This document shows, one piece after another, positions 23,342 through 37,324 of a DNA stretch of 64,000 nucleotides. A program made the position numbers and the translations under genes. Origin of the DNA: Pseudorasbora parva (lineage: Eukaryota; Chordata; Actinopteri; Cypriniformes; Gobionidae). Position 1 is the stretch's first letter. The number at the start of each line of letters is the position of its first letter. The stretch covers positions 38,473,492 through 38,537,491 of the forward strand of contig NC_090188.1 in assembly GCF_024679245.1 (NCBI RefSeq), written 5' to 3'. The notes under the pieces are model-generated. The model made no database searches, was not told where the DNA came from, and worked only from the letters and a program-made list of their open reading frames with translations.

Positions 23342-25545
23342 TTTTTCCAGAAATAAAATGGATAAATCTCTTGTCTCAGGGGGATATGAGGGGGGAAAGC
23401 ACAATCATTTGAATATACTCCAGGGTTTCTACTGATACAAAGCCATATGCTAATCGCTGAAGTAACCCTTTAAACGGCAGTTCACAAAGAATCAATGCGT
23501 CCGTGGCAGTGAAATGGGAAATAACACAAGGTAATGAGATGCACGTTGAACTTCTTTTAACTTAAGCTCACTGTTTTAGAATGCCGTTTCTTACGCGACG
23601 AGAGACGCAGGCGCAAAAGTCAGCAACTATAGTAGCAAGTACTAGCCTACTGTGCGTTTGAGATTTCATGTGCATAATATTGACAGGCTCAAAGGTGTTA
23701 TCATAATCATTTACTACTAATATTATTATAATTGTAGCGACTCAGGCGAATCAAACACACAATCGCCAGTTACATTCAACAAATATGTTTTGAATGCGTT
23801 GTGCTTTGGAACAGACCTTCCCCCAACACAACAGAGAAAGATTCTCTGTTTCCCTGGAAACCAGCTGATAAGAAGTTTTACGACCCAAAAGAATTCGGCC
23901 ACATGAAGTCTTATACACAAAGAGTTTAAGACACAGAGCTTTTGCCTCAAATTATAGACAAACCATCTATAAATGAACATGCACCCCAGGACATTATATG
24001 TAAACACATAACTGTCTTGTAAAATGTTTATTCTGTATGGTATTTTGCATCTTTTTATCTTTGTCTTAACAAATTACTAGTTCAGATAACCTCATATATG
24101 TCATGTCTCCTATCAAATTAATGCTCACTTCACGACTTACACTTCCATGTATATCACTTATTCAGAAAATGCAGTGTGTGTTTGTTGCATTAATTATAGT
24201 ATGAAGACTCAGACCCACTGAGTCGAACTTTCAAACAAAGAGCCATAAATCTGCTGAGGAATTGCCCGCCTGGAAATCCCAACAATCTCATTGGTTAAGT
24301 CTAACCCTGGAGGGTGGGACTATTTCCAGACCTTAAAAGACCAGTGAAGACAATCTTCTCTCTCTCTTCTCTTCTCCGAAAATCTCCTGCTCTTACTTCT
24401 CCAACTCTCTCCCTGTGGGAGCCAACACCCACGGGGGGGCTGGCACTTAAGCCATGCCACCAATGCAGGCCCTCCAAGCAGGCCTCAGCCCTTCCAAAAA
24501 TCTTCTCTTCTGCAATCCGATCTTCAACAATCCTGTTCTCCTCGCTTCCCTACTGAGTCATCAACTTACTAGCCCCAAGGGCATTCTTCAGAAGGAGGAC
24601 ACGGAGCATCCCTAAAAGCAACCAGCTGCTCCCTCCCGACCTCGGAGAAAGCCACCGAACACGCAGAAATACACACACACAAGCGAGAAGCCAAAACGAA
24701 ACCAAAAAGAATGCAAGTATTCTTCTTCTTATAAAAGTCAAACTGCTGTAAAGAGGGTGTGTATTTCCCCATTGGGACAAGTTAACTCCGTGAAGGTCGT
24801 ATGTGATGAACTGAAGGAAAGCTGTTTCTTACCCTCCCCCACTCTCTTTGTCTCTCTCTCTCTCCCTCTCTTTGTCTCTCTCTCTCTCTCTCTCTCTCTT
24901 TTATCTCTCTCTAACTTCAGTCTATTCATTATTCTCTTTTATGTATTCTTTCGTTAATATCTATACTTCTACTCTCTTGATGCATATTTAGTATGTACTT
25001 TCTGTGTGAATTGTAGTGTTATTTTTAGTCTGTGTTTATTAAACCTCCAAAAGGCATTTAATGAGTTGAATCTGTTATTCTGCCACATACACAAAGTCAA
25101 TGAAACTTGTGATCTAATGTTACCTAACTGCTTATGCTACTATGTTAGTAAAGTAAACTGTATGACCATTTGAAATATTGAACTTGTCCTGATCAGTAAA
25201 GTTAATGTTTCTTATGCGCTCGTAAAGCAGTAATCCCTTATTGAGAATTGATTTGAAAAGTCTATAACTAATTTGCAGGACAAACTTAGTAGGATAATTT
25301 CAAGCAATTCCGTAAAGGGTTACTTGTATTTAATTAAACAATTTTCCCTATCGGAAAATTTTAATACGTAATGAACAACTGGCAAATCATATTCATAAAT
25401 TCATGAATATTGAATATTAAATCCCTTTTGAGTTAATTATTCCCCGAGACATTAAACTCATAAGTCATTGTTGTTACATAATCCGTGTGGAGACATTTCC
25501 CAACAAAGTAGGGAATACCAGGACACACACACGTTTGTTTCACTA
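23342..25545. other. about 2.2 kb without a recognised gene
   Basis: Mixed unique-looking sequence. Near 24,288-24,340 a CATTGG box precedes CCTTAAAAGA, and a (CT)n lies at about 24,848-24,899. Several open frames of 60-93 codons (for example minus 23,726-24,007) have no recognisable domain. The organisation resembles a solo LTR in places, but the ends could not be shown. Confidence 0.4.
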
Positions 25546-27146
25546 TCAATCAATCAATCAACTTTATTTATATAGCGCTTTTACAATCACGATTGTGTCA
25601 AAGCAGCTTCACAGTGTCAAACAGGACAATATTGTGACAAAACTAGATATGGCTGTACAGTCGTTCTGGAGAAAACAGTGATGTTATCAGCTTAGTTTAA
25701 TTTATCATATAGCAACAATGTTGGCAGATCAGTATTATAGTTTATAGAATTAAATAAGACCTAATTAATACTTTTTATTTGTATAATAAGTTGAATAACT
25801 TTAATCATATTTTTAGTGTCCCCAACTGAGCAAGCCAAGCCAAAGGCGACAGTGGCAAGGAACCAAAACTCCATCATGGAGAAAAATAAACCTTGGGAGA
25901 AACCAGACTCAGTCGGGGTGCCAGTTCTCCTCTGGCCTATTAACACACCGTGTAAGATTATTATTCTGGCAACCTTACAGGTCAGAAATCATATTAGATT
26001 GGAATATTCAAAATTTCAGGGTATCACGGAAGAGACGGGTTTATTTGGAAATAAATGATGGGATGGGGCGTCGATTACACAAGAGTATGAATACATGAAA
26101 GATCGGAATTATTGCGCTGAAGACGAGTTTTGAGCATGTCGTGCCAGTGAGGCAAATTCAGAGGAGACAGCAATTGACACGGCTCAGCAGACACTCCAGG
26201 ATGAGCTGGTCATGTCCAGGCAGGTCCACCATCCGATCCGGACACGGCCCAGATCCGGGATAAACCTCGGGATAAACAGAGAGACTAACATTAGCGTAGA
26301 TGCCACTCTTTTTATGATGTAACGAGTACATCATGTGTTATGGGAAGTGTTCCCGGTTCCGGCTGACCTAGTTAATGCAGCCTAACAATCAGTCAATTGA
26401 TTTGAATAATGAAAGTTAAAAATGTTCTATGTGTATGCCATAGTAAAGAGATGTGTTTTTAGTCTAGATTTAAACTGACAGAGTGTGTCTGCTTCCCGAA
26501 CGATGCTAGGAAGACTTTTCCAGAGTTTAGGAGCTAAATAGGAAAATGATCGACCGCCTGCAGTTGATTTAGATATTCTAGGTATGATCAACTGGCCAGA
26601 GTTTTGAGACCGCAATAGACGTGATGGAGTATAATGTGTTAAAAGCTCGCTTAAGTACCGGGGGGCTAAACTATTTAGTGCTTTGTAAGTAATAAGCAAG
26701 ATTTTAAAATGTATGCGATGTTTAATAGGGAGCCAGTGCAGTGTTGACAGAACTGGACTAATATGATCATACTTCCTGGTTCTAGTAAGAACTCGAGCTG
26801 CTGCATTTTGGACCAGCTGGAGTTTGTTTATTAAGCGAGCAGGGCAACCACCCAGTAGAGCATTACAATAATCGAGCCTTGAGCTCATGAACGCATGTAC
26901 TAACTGTTCAGCATTTTGCATTGAAAGCATGTGCCGTAATTTAGATATATTTTTAAGATGATAGAATGCGGTTTTACAGATGCTAGAAACGTGGCTTTCA
27001 AATGAAAGATTGGTATCAAAGAGCACACCCAGGTTCCTCACTGACGACGAGGGCTTGACAGAGCAGTCATCAAGTGTTAGACAGTATTCTCGGTTACTAC
27101 TTGTGGAGCTTTTCTGTCCAATAATTAAAAATTCAGTTTTATCTAA
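25546..27146 (-). mobile_element. L2-type LINE, 3' part (unit 2)
   Basis: This copy shows the whole 3' end. The (CAAT)n tail begins at about 25,546 on the plus strand, followed by TTTATTTATATAGCGC, the roughly 0.9-kb 3' UTR and the ORF2 C-terminus. It is 5'-truncated near 27,146. Against units 1 and 3 it lacks 8 bases near 25,876 and has private changes (GACGGG near 26,035; CATGTGTT near 26,332). The LINE straddles the boundary between units. Confidence 0.8.
26427..27140 (-). pseudogene. L2 LINE ORF2 C-terminal fragment (unit 2)
   Basis: Same frame and residues as the unit 1 fragment at 734-1447. It ends with a stop at 26,427. The palm catalytic box and endonuclease are absent. Confidence 0.8.
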
Positions 27147-28258
<1,112 letters not shown>

Positions 28259-29594
28259 TCTCTTATCTCAAAGACCTTTCTCAGTGAGCATGGGCAAGTC
28301 TTCTAGCCTGACAAGCCAGACCCACATCAAGATGTTTGGTCTGGAAACTCACCATTGACGGCTCAATCTGAGGGGCGGGATAAACGGTCGTCTTTCAAAC
28401 TCCCTCTGCACGCGATAGGATAGCGCTACAACCAACCAGAGCAACGAAGGTGAAACAGAGCTCGCTGACAGATTAAACATTCACCGTATCCGGTCGGCAT
28501 AACTCTGAACACATCTTCCCTTTTTAAGAATGACTTCAGTGCCGTTCTTTGTTCTTTTCTCAGAGAAAAGCTGAACTCCAAGTCTTCCAGAGTCGCGGTC
28601 AAAGCTGATTCGAAAGACCGCCGCCGTTCGCCAGTTTCTGTGTTTACTAGAAGCACGCAAACGCAACTCGGCCGTCGTCATTATGGCCCCGCCCACCGAC
28701 TCTATACACGATGTGATTGGCCCGGCAAGAGTTTGGCGTTTACAGCTCAGAACTGTATTGAGAGTTGCTAGACGACACTCGCGGACAGATTAGATTTGCT
28801 GCCGCTAGGGTGCGTCTAGATTTCTAGGCTACAAGTCTTCTTCTTCATCAGTTCCTCTATTATGTGGTGTGCCCCAAGGGTCCATTTTAGGGCCGCTTCT
28901 CTTTTTAATTTATATGCTGCCATTGGGTGCCATTTTTAAGAAACATAGGATGTCCTACCACTGCAATGCTGAGGACACAGTTTTATCTACCGGCAAAAAC
29001 TGACGGTTCTTATCCCTTGGACGTACTGTGTGATCAAATGTTGGATGGCTAATCATTTTTTGCAATTAAATGAAAGCAAAAACAAAATTTAGATTTTAGG
29101 CCCATCCAGATCTTCATCTCCTTTTAATTTAGGTTCTCTCTCCGCCAGTGTTCAAGCTAATGTAAGGAATCTCGGGGTTACATTTGATTCGTCGCTACAC
29201 TTTGATAAACAAATCAGTTCAGTGGTAAAGGGCAGTTTCTTTCATTTGAGATCAATCGCAAAATTAAAACCAACATATTTAGAGACCATAATCCACGCCT
29301 TCATAACATCACGTCTGGACTACTGTAATTCTCTGTGCTGTGGCCTGCCTCTCCTACAATCTCTCGCCTGCAAATGATCCAAAATGCTGTAGCGAGACTT
29401 CTTACCGGCACAAAAGAGAGATTTTAGCGACTTTACACTGGTTTCCTGTATCGGGTCTAATGCATTTATATTTTGTATCTGCCTTGTTTCTTTTTATGTT
29501 TTCTATTTATATGCACATTGTCTTACTGTACAGCACTTTGGTGTAACTCTGTTGCTTTTGAATGTGCTTAGAAATGAAATTTGACTTGAATCTG
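28259..29594 (+). pseudogene. degenerate L2 LINE, split (unit 2)
   Basis: Counterpart of 2,575-3,905, broken by the 9-bp-TSD element at 28,304-28,831. In the part before about 29,030 this copy agrees with unit 3 and not unit 1, for example GAGGACACAG near 28,972 and CTTGGACGTACTG near 29,018. After that it matches unit 1 almost base for base. Confidence 0.75.
28304..28831. mobile_element. transposon with 9-bp duplication and RecQ-like scrap (unit 2)
   Basis: Flanked by CAAGTCTTC at 28,295-28,303 and 28,832-28,840. The helicase fragment on the minus strand (28,426-28,656) reads MPTGYGECLICQ at the P-loop position, so the essential Lys is again Glu. Confidence 0.65.
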
Positions 29595-30094
29595 TATATG
29601 ACCCGTTTAAATAAAAGAATAATTTATATGTTGAACTCCTCTGATGATGTATTTTTTATTACCTTTCTGGACATGCACAGTATAGTGTGAATATAGTTGG
29701 ATACGCTCTCGGACTAATATAAAATATCTTAAAGCTACACTGTGTGATATTTTCCCCCATCTAGCGGTGTAAAGGTATATGACAAGCCAGTGACTATTAG
29801 TTTCTGTTCCTCTCAATTACGATTTCGTTTTAACTCCTACGGTGGCCGATTTAGTCCAAGATTAGCATGGCTTCCAGTTCGACCTCGTCCACGAGTGCCA
29901 TCGAGTGTTAAAACGCGAAAGGCGAAGCTTGAATTTACGGGTATGTCCCTCTTTGGCTAATGTACTTTCAAGATGGAGGGGCAACATGGCGACCAGCATT
30001 CGAACCCCTCACCCGTATGTATTTTCAATGGCATATTATAAACTTACGAGAATACTTTATTACTTGAAAGAAGTAAATATACATTAATGAGGAC

Positions 30095-31700
30095 AGGCGT
30101 CGCTAGGCCCTTTTTAGGGGGGCTTCAGCCTTCAGACTTATGCCTCAGCCCCCCTAAAAAATATGTGATTAACCTTTAAAATATATGAAAGCTGGTGGCA
30201 GGCTTAGGCTTCGTCCCGTCTTTTAGTCTGTCTGTGTGTTGAGTTCTTCAATTCGCTGCCGCAGCGGCGCCGAGCAGAGCGCACGTCAGAAGCAGAAGTG
30301 TGTGTATGTGTGTGTGTGTGTGTAAATCTGAGCCTCATTGGTCTGTTACCGCTCCTCAATGTCAAAATATTTCAGAAAACCAATCAAATCAGAGTAGGCG
30401 GGCTTTATGTTCAAACAGAAACTGCTGAGGCCATGAGCGCGAATTTTAGGAGCGCAACTCGACAACGAAAGCGGGAGAAATGTAAGCAGTTGAAATAAAC
30501 ATTTATGTTTGACAGCTGCTGCTTTAAGTTAGAAATGATAAACAATAGACAAAAATATTCAGGCAAATGAATAATCATTTGTCTAATTTCGTTATTCTGA
30601 GATGAAAATTTGCCTAGGCCTAATTAACAAACAAGAAATATTAACAAAGCAATTTTCAACAGATTAGGCATATTGATAATGAATGTGTATATATTGTAAA
30701 TTAATATAATTCCATTTGTAACCCTCAGTAAATTAAAAAAAATCTCAGTTTTTTTCAGTATTGGGCATATTAGTAATGAATCAGTTTATATAGTGAATTA
30801 ATTTAATAAACTTAAACTTTAATAAACAGTACATTAACATGTCTAAGAAAATTATTCATAAAACATATAAATGTAGGTTAATATGTAGGCCTAAACCATA
30901 TTTTTACTTTCTTCGCTGACGAAAATGGAAAAACTAGTCTAGCCTATATCAGTCAAAGCTCAGCGTTGTGAGGGGAAGAGTCAGGGCAAGATAAAAACAG
31001 AGAAAGACAAATAATTACTGCCCAGTGAAATGGTTTTCAAGCTATTGTTATCTAATTGTTTGGCCTTCAGAACATCTTAAAATGCACATATGTAGATCAT
31101 AGAATTCAAATTTTTTGGGGGGACCATGCCCCTGAACCCCCCTAAAATTTGGGATCTCTGTGAATATAAACCTGCCAACATTATTGGGTACACTCTAAAA
31201 AATGCTGGGTTAAAAACAACCCAATTTGGGTTGAAAATGCACTAACCCAACAATTGAGTTGTTTTAACCCAATGGTTGAGTTGTTTTAACCCAGTAGTTG
31301 AGTTGTTTTAACCCAGTGGTTGAGTTGTTTTAACCCAGTGGTTGGGTTAAATGTTGCTTAAGACAACCCAATTGCTGGGTAAGAACAACTCAACCATTGG
31401 GTTAAAACAACCCAATTGTTGGGTCGGTGCATTTTCAACCCAACTTGGGTTGTTTTTTCGAACCCAGCATTTTTTAGAGTGTATGATTAATGCATGTATG
31501 CTACAAAATGGCCATGCAATAAGGTATTAATATTAGTTTTATACGTAATAATTAACAGCCAATATCCTATGGGTATGCATGTTTGTAAGCTAGTTAATAG
31601 CACAATTTGGACCCCAAACTAAAGTGTGAATTGTTTTTCCATAGGCTACCCTCAATGGGGGCTAAGCCCCCCTAAAATGAAAATCCTAAAAACGCCCCTG
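30095..31700. mobile_element. hAT-like element (unit 2)
   Basis: Flanked by ATGAGGAC at 30,087-30,094 and 31,701-31,708. As in unit 1, the first three bases of the left end (CAT in unit 3) are missing. Confidence 0.7.
31191..31481. mobile_element. 291-bp TA-flanked MITE (unit 2)
   Basis: Identical in position and structure to 5,502-5,792. TA lies on both sides, and the terminal inverted repeats begin CACTCTAAAAAATGC. Confidence 0.85.
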
Positions 31701-31773
31701 ATGAGGACATATTTTTGAAATAACTAAGTTTTTTTTAGCTAAGAATAAACTAAAAAAGTTACACAGTGTAGCT

Positions 31774-32168
31774 TTAAACTGTGTTCTGAAGATGAACGGA
31801 GGTCTTACGGGTGTGGAACGACATTACGGTGAGTCATTAACAATCAATTTCATTTTTGGGTGAACTAACCCTTTAAACATTAATAAATATAAGAACTTAA
31901 ATAATAAGATAATTCTTCTTATAATAAGTTAAAATAATAACTAAAAAGGAAACATTATATAACCATTGTATTAATATGCAATAATATAGCAATATATAGT
32001 AAAACATAAATAAATTATTTACCAAAACATTTTGATGCATGCAGAGACATCTAGCATTTCTGAGTTATGATGATGCAGAGGAATCACTGAATCAAAGCTT
32101 TGAACTGAGTCATTAAACAGGTTCAAACTTTTTATTAAATAAATCGTCGAAATTAAGTTGTTAACTAT
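31774..32168. other. AT-rich intergenic stretch (unit 2)
   Basis: Counterpart of 6,085-6,479: a DNA-repeat end near 31,810-31,875, otherwise nothing recognised. Confidence 0.5.
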
Positions 32169-32634
32169 TCAATAAATGTGTTCAGGTCGATGCGCGGTCA
32201 CGAGCTCTGCTCATATAGTGATTGTAGTTTTAGTTGCTATGGCGACGCGTGTTATGAATTCTGACTCATCTACACGCACACCGATCGCGATCTGTTGCTG
32301 AGAGAGACGAGGCGAATTCACAAACATTTGCAGAATATTTTCTGTGCGATCTTGAGATTTTGAAGCTGAGATTCCTGAGACGAGACTTTTATTCTGGAAA
32401 AACATCGGAGCATATATCCTTTAACTTTTTTACACAGTTATATTTCTGAGTTTTGAGTAACGTTAGTTCTTATTATTTCGAAGTATACTTTTGTCTTCTT
32501 GTTCTTTTCTTATTTTAAACTTTTCTCGAGTTTTGTTTATTTTTTGTTTTTCTTTTCTGAGAGGAGTATTTCTGAGGAGAGTGTATTGTGTTGTATTGTA
32601 TTTTGTTGTGTGTTTTGTATTGTTTTTATTGCAG
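32169..32634 (+). promoter_or_regulatory. putative promoter region of kinase copy 3
   Basis: X-box GTTGCTATGGCGAC at 32,233-32,246 and AP-1 TGACTCA at 32,262-32,268. It is almost identical to the copy 1 promoter; one difference is ACACGCACACC instead of ACACGCGCACC near 32,274. The acceptor ends at 32,634. Confidence 0.5.
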
Positions 32635-32645
32635 ATTGGAGGAGG

Positions 32646-35603
32646 ATGTCGATGGCTCATATGATGGCTGAAGAAGGAGGTGAGGGCTTTAGTTTTTCAT
32701 TTGTTTATGGGATTTTATGTTATGATGTTGTACAATGATTGACTATATTATTGTGAAGAAAATTGTGTGAGGTAACTCATTTTGATCCCCCAATTTTGCC
32801 AGCAAAGTGATCACATGTATTTGATTCCTGAAATCAACTTTTAATTGACCAATGACATTGATATTGATCATTATTAAAACATGACTAAGTTAACTTACTA
32901 TGTGATGAAATATTCCAGCCTCAGGCCGCTTCAGATCCAGGAGAGCCGCCTTCTCTCAGACGGCTGGTCAGGAGGTTTGGAGACCCGGTTCTGATGACCG
33001 TGATCAGGATCCGCTGCCAGACCCGACCCACACACCGATCCTGGAGCTTCCTTCACATTTAGCAGCTCTGTCTTCTGAGTTTTCTGTGTCCGCAGGTCCG
33101 ACTGACAGGAGGAGCGAGTGGCAGAGCGGCAGCCGGCGGAGCCAAGATGATGGACACCCGTCCACTCCATCCAAACGCTTTCGCAGAGGTCAGAAAAGGC
33201 TTTTATTAATGAAGTTATGGCTCAGTTAACATATAATGTGTTATTGAAAATAGAAAGTTGAAAAAAAATGATGTTACAATTTGATGTGACTACTGACATT
33301 GATTATTAATATTATTAAAAATGTCTTCACCAGGCATCATGTCCACATCATCTTTGTCCCTCTCTGAGGACATTATAGTGCGGCGGTTCTGTAGAGAGAC
33401 GTTTAGCCTCAGCAGCAGAGGCTCGTACATCGTCGACTGGAGGTGGAGTGGCGATAGATCAGACAGCCGAAACGAACAGGGCAGTTGCAGCGACTGTTCT
33501 TTGTCCAGGTCCGACAGCCTGGAAGAGTGGACGTGCCCTCCGCTGCCAGGTCAAGTTCCCGTCGAGCCAGCGGAGACTTCACATGGCCTTAAGGAGGCTT
33601 CACCAGTGAAGAGCTCAACAGGTGAGACTCAAATAAAGCTGGGCGGTGTAAAGGGTACAGGTACAATTGATTAAACTTTACTGGTAACCATTTTAACAGT
33701 AAAATGTAAGTCTATTTAATTTCATGATTGCCTAATTTGACGTCAGAGATGTTTGTAATAATTCAGTTTTGTTTTCTTCATGTCAGAAAAACCTTCAGTA
33801 TGTAGGAAGAGGAAAGGAGTTGGTCCTTTCCTCAGGAACGCGTGGAAGGCTATGAAGCGTTCGCTCCTTTGCTGTTGTCTCAGTGCTGTTGATGTTGTGG
33901 AGACTTTTGTTCCTCCAGCGGATCTGGAGCCAGAGCCTGATCCTGGTCCATCATCACCTGATCCCGATCACGCTGGAGTCAAACCAAATAATGGTCAGTC
34001 TGCAGACATTATTTCTCCAACATTCTTCTAAACCGTATTATCGTCTTGTTTGAACTGACTTTTTTCATATAAAACAAAGGATGTAGCAAACTCATATATT
34101 TCTCATATTTTCTTTTTCAGACTCCTTTGAGACTCTCTATCACGTGGGCGAGATGATTGGATCCGGAGGATTCGGAAGAGTGTTCAAGGGAACTCGGAAA
34201 TTTGATGGCAAAAAGGTAAAGCAATCTTGCATCAAAACATATTTATTCAGATGGGTTAATACTTAGATGCTCAAATCATAAATGTTATGTCCAAAGTCAG
34301 GTGGTTGAACACTTTGACTGAACACTTTTTTTTTTTTTTTTGCAGGTTGCCATCAAGCAGATGCGCAAAATGGACAATAATTGTTATCTTGATATTGTAA
34401 GTTGGTCTAAAGTTGATTGAGTATTTGTTGTTTAAGAGCTGATTACTGTAGTCAATACACCTGGAGGAAGCATTAGGTGTAAATGTAATAGATCAATAAA
34501 CCTGGAAAGGCTCTGATGATCGTATCTATAAAGATCAAAGAAAAGTTTTCTTCCGATTTTTACCCAGCTAACCTTCTGTCTTCTACTTTCCTCTAGCCTG
34601 GCCATCCCGAACCTCTCGTTACAGAAGTGGCGCTGCTGCTTATGATGAGGAAAGAACCCATAAGCCCCTACGTCATACAATTATACGACTGGTTTGAACA
34701 TCCTCGGACATTCAGTCTCATAATGGAGTTCCCTGAACCCTGCGAGAGCTTGCTGGACTTCATCATTCGGGATCCTCAACTGGATGAAACTACAGCACGG
34801 GTCCTCATGCGACAGGCTGTGCTGGCAGTACAACACTGCATCGAGCATGGCGTCTTTCATAATGACGTTCATGCACAGAATTTCCTGGTGAAGACAAACA
34901 CGTTAGAGCTCAAGCTGATAGACTTCGGCTGCGGTCAGCTACTTAGTGCTGATGGCTACGAGAGAAAAATATACCGTGGTGAGTATTTTTGGAGTCTGGA
35001 AACCTGGATGTAGTGACTTTCTGATTATTTGATACTTTGAAAAAAATTGCTCAACAATGTGCAAATGTGTTGCTTACAGGAATACAGGCTTACTGCCCAC
35101 CTGAAGTCTTCACAGAATCTCGATTCCACGCCGTCCCAACAAATGTCTGGGCTCTAGGAGTGTTGTTGTTCGAGATGGTGAACGCACGTTCTCCCTTTGG
35201 CAACAGAACGGACATCACACAAGCCAAAGTTACATTTCAGAACTCCAACTTATCCAAAGGTGAGTGAAAAATATTGACAACATTGATAAACACACACATA
35301 AAGCAAAATCTCTGAACAGAAACAGGTAAAGGTGAAGTATGTAAGATTTTTCATGTTTAAATACGTTGAGTTTATTGTCCATCAGATGCTGTTTTCATAG
35401 ATGCCAACATTCGTGTCACATGGTCATGACTAACCAGCTTTCTCCTTAATAAAATTTGCACAGAATGCAGTGATCTGATTAGACAGTGCCTAGCCCGGGA
35501 TCCAACGAAACGGCCGACGTTAGAGCAGATGTTACAACATGAATGGATTAGAAATGATCTGGAGAAGTTCAGGAGAAGATCAGGAGATTTACTCGATCAG
35601 TGA
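32646..35603 (+). CDS. PIM-like serine/threonine kinase, copy 3 (unit 2, type A)
   Basis: Nine coding exons give 548 residues: 32646-32679, 32919-33188, 33334-33621, 33787-33993, 34121-34215, 34346-34396, 34597-34978, 35080-35259, 35464-35603. By eye the predicted protein and introns are the same as copy 1, every feature being shifted by 25,689. The two genes sit inside a roughly 10-kb stretch that is nearly identical between units 1 and 2, so this is a very recent duplicate, a gene-conversion product or an assembly duplicate. The catalytic loop is HND-V-H, with glycine loop, VAIK Lys302, DFG and PPE kept as in copy 1. No premature stop or splice-site loss is seen. Confidence 0.85.
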
Positions 35604-36372
35604 TTTCAGGTGTGAGGAAGTGTAACAGACAGAGTAGGATTATTATCATTTAGCTTCAATTCTGGATTATTTGTAGTGCAGTTTAATTTATACAGCGCTT
35701 TATACAATACAGATTGTTTCAGAGCGGCTTCACAGTAATAAACAGGAAAATAACACAATCATTGATTCAATCGCAAGAATTCGGTTCTGTTGTAAATCAG
35801 CTCTAAAAAACCTTCATGAGTTGACATGTTCATCTAATCTTTGTATTGGATAGGAAATAACACTTGCTGTCCTTGGTGAAGGGCTTGAGCTGGAGACTTG
35901 AGCCGAAGCCTGAAGTCTGACCTCGACCTGCCAGAACTCGAGCCGCCACACCAGAGATCAGAGCCGGCCCACGTCTGAGCAAGAACACGAGAGATCCAAG
36001 ACATCAACTCATCACAGACACTTTTGCTTTGTTTTAAAAATCATTTCTGCTAAGACAACCCATCTTTATTTATGTAGTGTTTTATAAATGACCAATCAAT
36101 CTCTTCGACGAATTAAACAGGTTTTTACTGAATACTGCTCCATTTCTGTAGACTCTGTTGCTCCCGTTAAGCCCAGGAAAGCTGAGGGAAAGGCCCCGCT
36201 CAGCCTTGGCTAAATGATTTTACTCGCTCTCTTTGACAAGAGTGTTGTAAGGCAGAGCGGAAGAGGAAAAGCGATAAACTCCAAGTATCTTAATGTTTAA
36301 GTGCATGCGTAACCAGTTACCAAAAATCAGGGAAAGAGGCAAAATCTAAATTCCTCTCAAAACTCAGACCCA
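35604..36372 (+). other. 3' UTR and downstream flank of kinase copy 3
   Basis: AATAAA lies at 35,737-35,742 after the diverged L2 tail. The rest corresponds to 10,080-10,680 and has no recognised gene. Confidence 0.5.
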
Positions 36373-36447
36373 GGTTTGAAGTTTGCAGTTTTTCTCTCTC
36401 AAATATTACAAGCACACACACCCTATTTTTTTATGTGTATACATACA

Positions 36448-36478
<31 letters not shown>

Positions 36479-37035
36479 ACACACTTCTGACCAACTGAGA
36501 AAAAAAGCATTACAATTATTCACTCTACCAACGGTGATTAAATCTAACAACTACTTAGTCTTAGCTCATATAATTCGTTTTCTAATTGTTAATGTTAACA
36601 GCATAGCACTGCGTCACTGTATTTGTCTTCTAGCGTAGATTTCAATTTCCGTACAGTCCAATCTTGTGCTTTTGACCAAGGGTGAATCTCCAGTTATCTC
36701 TGATGATTGTCGTTTGGGTCTTTTACTCTTTTTACAACCTGCCATCAAAATGATAAGTTTAATTACTCCAGCTGCTGTGAGAAAAGGCTGAAGAATCCGC
36801 TGAAGAACAGGAGGTCCGCTCCTCATGTGTGTTATAGCCCGCAAAGACATGCTTGAATTTCCCATGGTTCCCTATGAAGATATCATGATTTTTGCTTGTG
36901 GGTGATTAAAACATCTCCACAATCTGCTTTTGAATAAATATCGTAATATCATGCTACAGCACACATTTTATCAGATGCAGTTGTTGCCTCCGTTATAGCT
37001 ATAGGCTACAACTCGATGTACATCCACATCAAATG
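36373..37035. other. intergenic stretch with (C)n(CA)n tract (unit 2)
   Basis: Counterpart of 10,681-11,343. The poly-C/CA tract is at about 36,447-36,484 and differs slightly in length. No gene is recognised. Confidence 0.5.
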
Positions 37036-37039
37036 TTAA

Positions 37040-37289
37040 AGGGGGGGTGAAATGCTGTTTCATGCATACTGATCTTTTTACACTGTTAAAGACATGGAAT
37101 CCCATACTAAACATGGACAAAGTTTCAAAAGTTAAGGTGGACGTTTGATGGGAGTATTTCTTTGTCAAAAATACTACTTCCGGTTAGTCATAAGTTTCGG
37201 CAATTTTTTTTCGATCATGGGTCCACTTGACGTTAAAATTTCGTAATTTCCTTGTATGGGCTGTACAGACAATTCTACCGGAAGAGCGT

Positions 37290-37324
<35 letters not shown>

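Larger units (their letters stand above)
29733..31773. mobile_element. TTAA-flanked transposon with nested insertions (unit 2)
   Basis: Same structure as 4,044-6,084. TTAA lies at 29,729-29,732 and 31,774-31,777. Confidence 0.65.

Noticed and set aside
24314..24556. 80-codon plus-strand frame, repeated at 46,745
   Set aside because: The pyrimidine-rich composition gives Ser/Leu/Pro codons. No family is recognised.
23733..25086. Possible solo LTR (TG at the start, CATTGG box, TTAAAA box, pyrimidine tract, ATTAAA, CA near 25,086)
   Set aside because: No matching short duplication at the ends, no inverted TG/CA termini that pair, and no adjacent coding sequence. The arrangement could be chance.
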